A DNA stretch of 39,911 nt from Paracoccaceae bacterium (lineage in GTDB: Bacteria; Pseudomonadota; Alphaproteobacteria; Rhodobacterales; Rhodobacteraceae). The notes beneath the pieces were generated by a model. That model had not been told where the DNA came from. It worked only from the letters and a program-made list of their open reading frames with translations, and did not search any database. The translations under genes were made by a program, and so were the position numbers. Shown here piece by piece: positions 35,051 through 39,911 of the stretch (position 1 is its first letter; every line of letters begins with the position of its first letter). The DNA lies in NCBI GenBank assembly GCA_026709265.1, contig JAPOTI010000035.1, positions 1-39,911 of the forward strand, given 5' to 3'.

Positions 35051-35660
35051 GTGTCCCCACACAAGCCGCTGCCGGCCCTCACACCCCGCCGTTATCGCCC
35101 GGGTTTGTTCTCGCTCGATATCTCCTCGCTCGGCATCAAGGACACCCAGCAGCAGCTTGAACATCCCTTGTTCAGCCTGTCGAAAAAGCCTGATATCCGC
35201 TCTAGAGAATACACATTAGGCAGTGGTGCCAAAGTTGAAATTCATCCGGGGAACCGTGGTCGGCCCACGATCTGGGACAAGGACCTGCTGATCTTCGCCA
35301 TCAGCGATCTTCGCAGCCGCATGGAGCGGGGCGAGGTGGTGTCGCCGCGGATCCGCTTCCACACCGCCGATGTCATCGAGTTCTGCCAGCGCAGCAAAGG
35401 GGGCAAAGAATACGCGCGCCTTGATAATGCTCTCATGCGGCTCGCGGGCGCACTGATCAAGACCAATATCCGCACCGGCGGGATCGAGACCACAAAAGGT
35501 TTTCACATCGTTGAGGAATACGACATCAAGCGTCAATATGACCAACCGGACGGGCGGTTGATCTATTGCGAGTTCACCCTGTCGGACTGGCTGTTCCGCG
35601 CGGTGCAGAATGACAGCGAGATCCTGACGCTGCATCCGGACTATTTTCGCCTGCGCCGGG
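35051..35660 (+). pseudogene. RPA-type plasmid replication initiator, C-terminally disrupted
   Basis: The protein matches the replication initiator protein A family (PF10134) of alphaproteobacterial plasmids: RPGLFSLDIS, RPTIWDKDLLIFAISDL, RLDNALMRLAGALIKTNIRTG, FTLSDWLFRAVQ and LTLHPDYFRLRR. At that last motif the family normally continues into an ERRLYE-type helix; here the sequence changes to GC-rich DNA and the frame runs on without similarity. GTG 35051 with GGAG eight bases upstream is the likely start. An internal deletion or recombination at about 35655 is the simplest explanation. Confidence 0.82.
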
Positions 35661-36677
35661 CGGCGCGGCCAGGAACTGGTGGTCTTTCGCCGCCGTGCCG
35701 GGTCCTACCTGGCCCGCGATCCGACGGTGCACCCGCCCGCCGCGATCCGGCTCGCCGACAGCGTTGCCGCCGAAGCCCGCCGCCGCCATGGAAAGTCGGT
35801 CGATCTCGGCGCGGCGGAGCGCGACTGGAAAGCCTGGATGTCCAGAAAGCAGATCCGCCCGGTCAACCCGGAGGCGATGTTCCTGGCCTTCCTGGACAGT
35901 TGGGTGGCGGGGCAGGAGGCTGCGGATCCCACGCACGCCGCGCCGCCCGCGGACAGCTGGATCACCGCGGTCACCACCGCCTGGTGGGATTCGCTCGATG
36001 ACGCGGCACGGCAGAGCTGGCGCCAGCGAATCGGCCAGCGCACCGAACTCACCGACGGCACCGGCTGGTTCCGCGATGATGCGTCGATCGCGGCGGACGC
36101 CTTCGCACAGGTCTGCCCGAAGAGCCAGCCGCCCGCAACCCTCCCCGGATCGGTGATCACCGCGGCGGCGGAACAGGCCGGGATTCCCCACACCGACATC
36201 GCCCCGGCGGCCTTCAGCCGGTTCGTCACGGCTTATGTGGCGGAACGCCCCTATCTCGACGGTGTCTGGCGCGCGCAGCTGCCCGCCATGGTGCGGGAGT
36301 TCGCCCCGGCGCACCAGACCGCCGCGGAGACATCCCCGGAGAGCGTCGCCCCGTGTCGGTTGCACCCCGATGACTCGGCAGTAATCGCGCTCATCGCCCG
36401 CTATTATCGCTTCCCGCCCGCCGTCGTCCTGCCCGTGTTCCATGCCCATCTGCGCGCGTCCGCGGACGCGCCGCCAAGCGATCTGCTGGCGGCGCTCACC
36501 ACCTGGCTGGACGACCACACGGGGGATGCGGGTCTGGAGGATGATTTCTCCCAACTGATGGATGTGGTGATGATCACCCGCAAACCGGAACCGCTCCCGC
36601 CCGACGAAGAGGATGATGTCCATTTCGACGAGTCCCGGTGGCTGGCATCCGCCCGTCGCGCCACCCCGGAATCCTGA
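35655..36677 (+). CDS. Unrecognised GC-rich frame, possibly the tail of the replication initiator plus unknown sequence
   Basis: This frame is open from about 35655 (first usual start GTG 35679) to 36677. Its early part has ERDWKAWM and VNPEAMFLAFLDSWV, which resembles the C-terminal element of some plasmid initiators (a W-rich helix, then a PDAAFLGF-like motif). The later 250 residues are rich in Ala, Pro and acidic residues and match nothing I know. It is offset by one frame from the initiator N-terminal part, so it is either a separate gene or the initiator's other half after a deletion and shift. High GC makes long open frames common here, so confidence is moderate. Confidence 0.5.
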   Translation, partial: AGRRGQELVVFRRRAGSYLARDPTVHPPAAIRLADSVAAEARRRHGKSVDLGAAERDWKAWMSRKQIRPVNPEAMFLAFLDSWVAGQEAADPTHAAPPADSWITAVTTAWWDSLDDAARQSWRQRIGQRTELTDGTGWFRDDASIAADAFAQVCPKSQPPATLPGSVITAAAEQAGIPHTDIAPAAFSRFVTAYVAERPYLDGVWRAQLPAMVREFAPAHQTAAETSPESVAPCRLHPDDSAVIALIARYYRFPPAVVLPVFHAHLRASADAPPSDLLAALTTWLDDHTGDAGLEDDFSQLMDVVMITRKPEPLPPDEEDDVHFDESRWLASARRATPES

Positions 36678-36748
36678 ATGCCACACCTCGGCCAACCCCA
36701 TGGTCGGCACACGCGGCGCGCCTGGCGCGTCTCGTGGGCCACCGCACC

Positions 36749-36774
36749 ACGAGGTAAAGCGAGTTTTACCTCGT
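36749..36774. terminator. Inverted repeat after the replication frame
   Basis: ACGAGGTAAA (36749-36758) and TTTACCTCGT (36765-36774) form a ten-base-pair stem with a six-base loop, 70 bases after the stop at 36677. There is no T-run, so it may be an operator or a factor-dependent terminator. Confidence 0.45.
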
Positions 36775-37093
36775 TGCATGAGGGAAATGATCCGGTTCAA
36801 CATCTGTGTGCGGCACGGACGACCGGGATGGCTTCGGACAGGACGCAGACCAGGATGATCGCACAGACAGGATGACAGGTCCCGCAGCCAGAGGATCAAA
36901 CGTCCAGAGGATTGATGGACGAACGAATCAGGAGAGTTCAGGACCGATGATGAATGAGGAGATTGCCCGCGTCATCCTGAAAGCCCAACTGGTGCAGCAC
37001 CAGCGGAATCAGAAAATCGCCCGGGCCACCCGGGACGGCGGAATGACCGTTGACGGGGCGCCCAACGTGGGCCGGAGGTTGGGGAATCGGCAG
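36775..37093. other. Stretch with no recognised gene
   Basis: Only a weak short frame from ATG 36947 (starting MMNEEIARVILKAQ) is visible; it runs into the repeats and I do not call it a gene. Short direct repeats such as CCAGAGGAT occur near 36890 and 36904. Confidence 0.4.
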
Positions 37094-37314
37094 TGGTGGA
37101 TTGGGGGTGAAATTGGTGGAAACTATGGGGTTTGTGGTGGATTGGGGTGAATCCACCCGCTCGAGACCCCATAAACCACCAATTGTGTCAGAATGGATGG
37201 TGACGGGGAAACCCGGAAATCTGGCGGATGTGGTGATGTGCGCGGCACCCGGAGACATGGTTGTTTGAGCGGGAACTGGCGGAAACTATGGGGTTTGTGG
37301 TTGTTTGAGCGGGA
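37094..37314. repeat. Iteron-like cluster of direct and inverted repeats
   Basis: A 21-base unit starting GGAAACTATGGGG is identical at 37118-37138 and 37281-37301. TTGTTTGAGCGGGA occurs at 37261-37274 and 37301-37314. TGGTGGATTGGGG occurs near 37094 and 37136. ACCCCATAAACCACC (37167-37181) is a near inverted copy of the core. Such repeats close to a plasmid initiator gene resemble origin iterons. Confidence 0.6.
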
Positions 37315-37329
37315 CCAAATGGCCTTTAG

Positions 37330-37512
37330 AGCGGGGTCGCGTGGACGACGGCCGGCGGGCTGACCGGATCCGGCGGGCGCGAGACCGGACCCTCTGTCAC
37401 CATTCCGGCGGGTCAATATCAGACAGTTCCCTTGACCGTCCCCATCCCCGATGACACCATCGCCCACCACGGCCACACGCTGATCGTCAGTCTGCGACCC
37501 CGGACGGCCTGA
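37330..37512 (+). pseudogene. C-terminal fragment resembling a Calx-beta repeat protein
   Basis: The frame open from 37330 to the TGA at 37510-37512 ends with SVTIPAGQYQTVPLTVPIPD, then DTIAHHGHTLIVSLRP. The VTIPAG, VPL-TVPI-DD and TLIVSL pattern is that of Calx-beta-like domains in large surface or adhesion proteins. There is no start codon or upstream domain, so it would be a stranded 3' end. A strong hairpin follows directly. The similarity is from memory and short. Confidence 0.4.
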
Positions 37513-37546
37513 CCCCCGCGCGGCCCACTGCAGCCGCACGGGGGTT
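37513..37546 (+). terminator. Strong GC-rich hairpin directly after a stop codon
   Basis: CCCCCG (37513-37518) pairs with CGGGGG (37539-37544), and GCGGC (37520-37524) with GCCGC (37533-37537). It begins right after the TGA at 37510-37512 and is followed by only TT. Confidence 0.5.
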
Positions 37547-37769
37547 GAGGACTGCCAACCATCGCGCCCGCGGCGGGCACGGGCTCCGGCCATGGGCCAC
37601 ACAGAAGCGGAACCCGATCGGATCTTGAACACGATGTTCAGGATCGCCGCAAGGATTCATCCTGATCGCGGCGCGCACCTCTCACCCAGATTGACGCGCT
37701 ATACACGGGACTCTTTCTCTAACGTCATGGCAACAGACACTCCGGGCAAGGCCGGCTACATCCTATTGC

Positions 37770-38012
37770 GTGGCAGTGTATGTAGCCAACAGCGACTCTT
37801 GGTACCATAAAGCCCCGTTAGCCTCGGCCTCGTTCATCACCCCCGCCGATCCGAATCCGCCCGCCGCCAATCCGACGGGCTACTTCACCGGATGCTTGCA
37901 GCCCTATGCGGGAGGCTACTCGGCCTGCGTTTCAACGCGGCGAGCTTGCATCCAAAACGGCGGAAGTTGGGACAATAATACTCTGATGTGTTCGGGCGAA
38001 GGCGGCAGCTAA
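37770..38012 (+). CDS. Small Cys-containing hypothetical protein
   Basis: The 80-residue frame has four cysteines in its C-terminal half (FTGCLQPY, SACVS, RRACIQNG, TLMCSG), suggesting disulfides or metal binding. I do not recognise it. A good intrinsic terminator follows 18 bases after the stop, which supports a real transcript. The start is unclear; an upstream overlapping frame beginning at ATG 37727 is in another frame, so a frameshifted longer gene is possible. Confidence 0.4.
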   Translation: MAVYVANSDSWYHKAPLASASFITPADPNPPAANPTGYFTGCLQPYAGGYSACVSTRRACIQNGGSWDNNTLMCSGEGGS

Positions 38013-38030
38013 CGCACTCAACTAACACGC

Positions 38031-38056
38031 GGGGCGGTCTTCGGATCGCCCCTTTT
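38031..38056 (+). terminator. Intrinsic terminator with a TTCG tetraloop
   Basis: GGGGCGGTC, TTCG, GATCGCCCC then TTTT: a nine-base-pair stem with one G-T pair, an extra-stable tetraloop and a short T-run. It follows the small Cys-containing frame. Confidence 0.8.
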
Positions 38057-38560
38057 CACCGTATCCTCTTCTGATTCTGATCAGTTCGGACGCTTGGCAA
38101 GCCCGGTATATCATTCCGCAGATCTGGGGAATGATGACACACGGGTGACCGGCGTGACCGGCGACAGTGAGGTTGAAGTCGCGATCGGCGGCGAGTCGAT
38201 CACCGATTCCTCCAACGACTGTCCGGAATCGCCCGACCCGCGACCCGGGAGCTGAGCCACCCCGCGCGGCGGACACACGACATACATCCAGCGGTGTACC
38301 TGATCAAACACATGTGAGATTCTGAGCGGCGGCGGTCCCGTCCCGGGGACACGATGTGAGGGCGGAGCCCGAACGGAGGGGACCCGGGACGGGACCGCCG
38401 AAAATATCTTGCCGGATCAGGTGGGGTCCTCCATCGGTTTGTCACGATCAATGTGACAGAGACGGAGACCCCCGATGCCAGTTTTTGGCTGGCCTGGTCC
38501 TGTGATCAGAAACGCCAGGATGGGTTCTGTCTGTGATCACCCGGCGATGCCGCTGTCCGG
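38057..38560. other. Stretch with a large inverted repeat and no assigned gene
   Basis: A + strand frame from TTG 38094 to 38255 reads an acidic peptide (VTGVTGDSEVEVAIGGE) that could be a remnant, but nothing supports a function. The main element is the inverted repeat at 38330-38400, listed separately. Confidence 0.4.
38330..38400. repeat. Perfect 18-base inverted repeat with a 35-base loop
   Basis: Left arm 38330-38347 (CGGCGGTCCCGTCCCGGG) and right arm 38383-38400 are perfect reverse complements. The loop contains a smaller GGGC/GCCC hairpin. As DNA it could extrude a cruciform; as RNA it would be very stable. It is not flanked by a T-run. Confidence 0.7.
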
Positions 38561-39187
38561 ATGCGTCAGGAGATCGTCCATCGCTGGCGTCAGGCCATGC
38601 GTGATGGGCTCACAACAACAGAAGCCGCCCGTGCGGTCCATGGGCCCCGTGCCACCCTGTCTCGTTGGGAACAGTCCCCTGAACGGCTGTCGCGCCGGCC
38701 TCACCGGTGTCGTCAGGGGCCATCGCATACGGCCATCCGGCAGCGGATCACAGACCTGCGCCAGGGCTTTCCCGCCTGGGGCCGCGGCAAGATCGTGGCC
38801 ATCGGGCACCGGGACGGACATCAGATCTCGGCGGCCACGGTCGGGCAAATGATCGCGGACAGGGTCGCACGCCAGCTGATCGCTCCGGTCAGTGCTGTCA
38901 CGCATGACAGCAAAACGAAACGGCGGACCCGGAGACCGGATGCGGTCCAGGTCGACACGCTCACCGCCGCCCTCTGCCCAGGTCGGACAGTCCAACATGT
39001 CACCGCCATTGATCGGCACTCAAAATGGGGATCCGCCAAGGCCACCACAAACGCCACCGCCACCCGCGCCGCACGCCCATCCGACACACATCTCGACCTG
39101 GACAACGGATGGAGACCTCATGACGCACGTGATGATCAGACGCCAAATGAAGATCGCGAATCATTGCGAATCGCTGCCAACCCATGA
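38561..39187 (+). pseudogene. IS481-like transposase, truncated
   Basis: The frame shows an N-terminal helix-turn-helix (TTTEAARAVHGPRATLSRW), the RLSRRPHR linker, a second winged region (FPAWGRGKIVAIGHRDGHQI) and the start of the DDE domain with PDAVQVDTL (first catalytic Asp) and HVTAIDRHSKWGSAKATTNA. Soon after, similarity ends; the second Asp (normally in a QVDGGSEF-like motif) and the Glu are missing. It is therefore an inactive remnant. No terminal repeats could be defined. Confidence 0.75.
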
Positions 39188-39262
39188 GGGGCCCGCGTCT
39201 CATATGTGGTGAGCAGGTACAACGGATTGACCGGGGGCGACAGACGGGTTAAACGGGCGGGG

Positions 39263-39564
39263 ATGACAGATCCCACTCCTCACCCCCTGTCCGAACGGAT
39301 TGCCCGATTGGAGGAACGTATGAAAACCATGAAAGCAGAAAATGAGGGGCCCTAGATCGTTTGCGGGCGGATATGGCCGCGCGGGAGACCCGGCTGATCC
39401 TGGCGATGGCCGGCATGATCGGCCTCGCCGTCGCGGGCATGATTGGCCTGGCGGTGGGTCCGCCGCTGATCATCGGAACGCACACGACAAGGGGCCCCAT
39501 GCGGTCAATGGGCCGCCGGACAGCACCCTGTCTTGCCGTCACCGCACAGGGTCATTATCCTTGA
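39263..39564 (+). pseudogene. Small coiled-coil/membrane protein, frameshifted
   Basis: ATG 39263 behind GGCGGGG starts a peptide with a coiled coil (LSERIARLEERMKTMKAENE) that stops at TAG 39353-39355. Adding one G in the GGGG run at 39346-39349 would continue into ALDRLRADMAARETRL and then two short hydrophobic stretches (LILAMAGMIGLAVAGMIGLA), giving a coiled coil plus membrane helix. Proteins of this layout occur in phages and plasmids of this bacterial group. The present sequence gives a 30-residue product only. Confidence 0.55.
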
Positions 39565-39718
39565 CTTGAGGTGCCACGGCCCCGTGCGGGCGTGACGCCC
39601 TCTGCCACACGCACCCCCACCCGGGAGAGATTGATGATGCCACACGCAAGACGGCAGGGCCTGCAGGGATGATCGCCCACCCCCGAGACCCCGCACCCGG
39701 CCCGCACCCCGCCAGACC

Positions 39719-39911
39719 GTGACCCGCTGGAGTGCGCGGGCGGCCGCCGGACTGCTGCTGGTGCTCTCGCTCACCGCCTGCGGATCCCTGGACAGCCGGG
39801 AGGACAGCCGGGAGACCCTCACCCGGACGGGGGCGGCAGCGCGCGCCATCGACACGCGCCCGGCGCCCACAACGGCGGTCTGCCCGGCCGAATCGGTGAC
39901 CCCCGCCGGGA
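39719..39911 (+). CDS. Putative small lipoprotein, cut by the right window edge
   Basis: From GTG 39719 the frame reads VTRWSARAAAGLLLVLSL followed by TACGS: a positive start, a hydrophobic core and a lipobox (LTAC, lipidated Cys at about residue 21). It is open to the window end. Its start overlaps the stop of a very short upstream frame (GTGA at 39719-39722). A small lipoprotein after a coiled-coil membrane protein recalls phage Rz/Rz1 spanins, but that is speculation. GC-rich DNA makes chance frames likely. Confidence 0.45.
   Translation, partial: MTRWSARAAAGLLLVLSLTACGSLDSREDSRETLTRTGAAARAIDTRPAPTTAVCPAESVTPAG

Noticed and set aside
35574-36899. Reverse-strand 441-codon open frame
   Set aside because: It is antisense to the + strand replication frames in GC-rich DNA, has Gly/Arg-rich meaningless sequence and no ribosome site; a shadow frame.
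1-39911. CRISPR arrays, tRNA and rRNA genes
   Set aside because: No regularly spaced repeats were seen by eye, and no tRNA cloverleaf or rRNA sequence was recognised; a dedicated scan was not possible.

Overview
The window looks like a chromosomal segment of an alphaproteobacterium, probably Rhodobacterales or a close relative, joined at its right end to plasmid- or phage-derived DNA. I base this on gene content and order from memory, because no search was possible: ahcY, an SCO/SenC protein, the tsaE-amgK-murU run, trxA facing folC-accD, ilvD, ubiG, an argJ-mutT pair, and a peptide ABC importer beside an M81 peptidase.

Region by region. 1-1100: the start of an IS5-like transposase, then a broken ATPase remnant overlapping an HNH-type nuclease gene; this looks like a disrupted two-gene defence cassette. 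1177-6543: ahcY, an HD phosphohydrolase, an SCO copper chaperone, and the tsaE-amgK-murU operon (tRNA modification ATPase and cell-wall sugar recycling). 6544-8286: an accessory island with a frameshifted BrnT toxin gene and an intact XRE antitoxin gene; it sits where I would expect addB-addA. 8311-15309: trxA, folC, accD, a glycerophosphodiesterase, ilvD, an SMP-30 lactonase and an EcsC-like protein. 15628-18176: an accessory stretch with a VapBC-type toxin-antitoxin pair under a leaderless promoter and a frameshifted glycosyltransferase-25 gene. That gene is preceded by a promoter and a strongly structured leader with mutually exclusive helices. 18177-27183: proline iminopeptidase, ubiG, an NDUFAF5-like methyltransferase, hemH, mutT, argJ, an M81 peptidase and an amidohydrolase. 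27964-34477: a peptide-type ABC importer (binding protein, two permeases, one double ATPase) facing an amidase. 34560-39911: a GC-rich, gene-poor block with fragments of a Toprim protein, an RPA-type plasmid replication initiator, iteron-like repeats, a truncated IS481-like transposase, and a frameshifted coiled-coil membrane protein.

How they work together: the core genes serve the methyl cycle, cell-wall recycling, folate, fatty acid, branched-chain amino acid, arginine, ubiquinone and haem synthesis. The amidohydrolase, M81 peptidase, importer and amidase form one divergent locus that plausibly takes up and hydrolyses a peptide or amide. Every frameshift or truncation I could see lies in accessory genes; the 26 core genes read through intact. 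The best candidate for something undescribed is the switch-like RNA leader at about 17574-17707.
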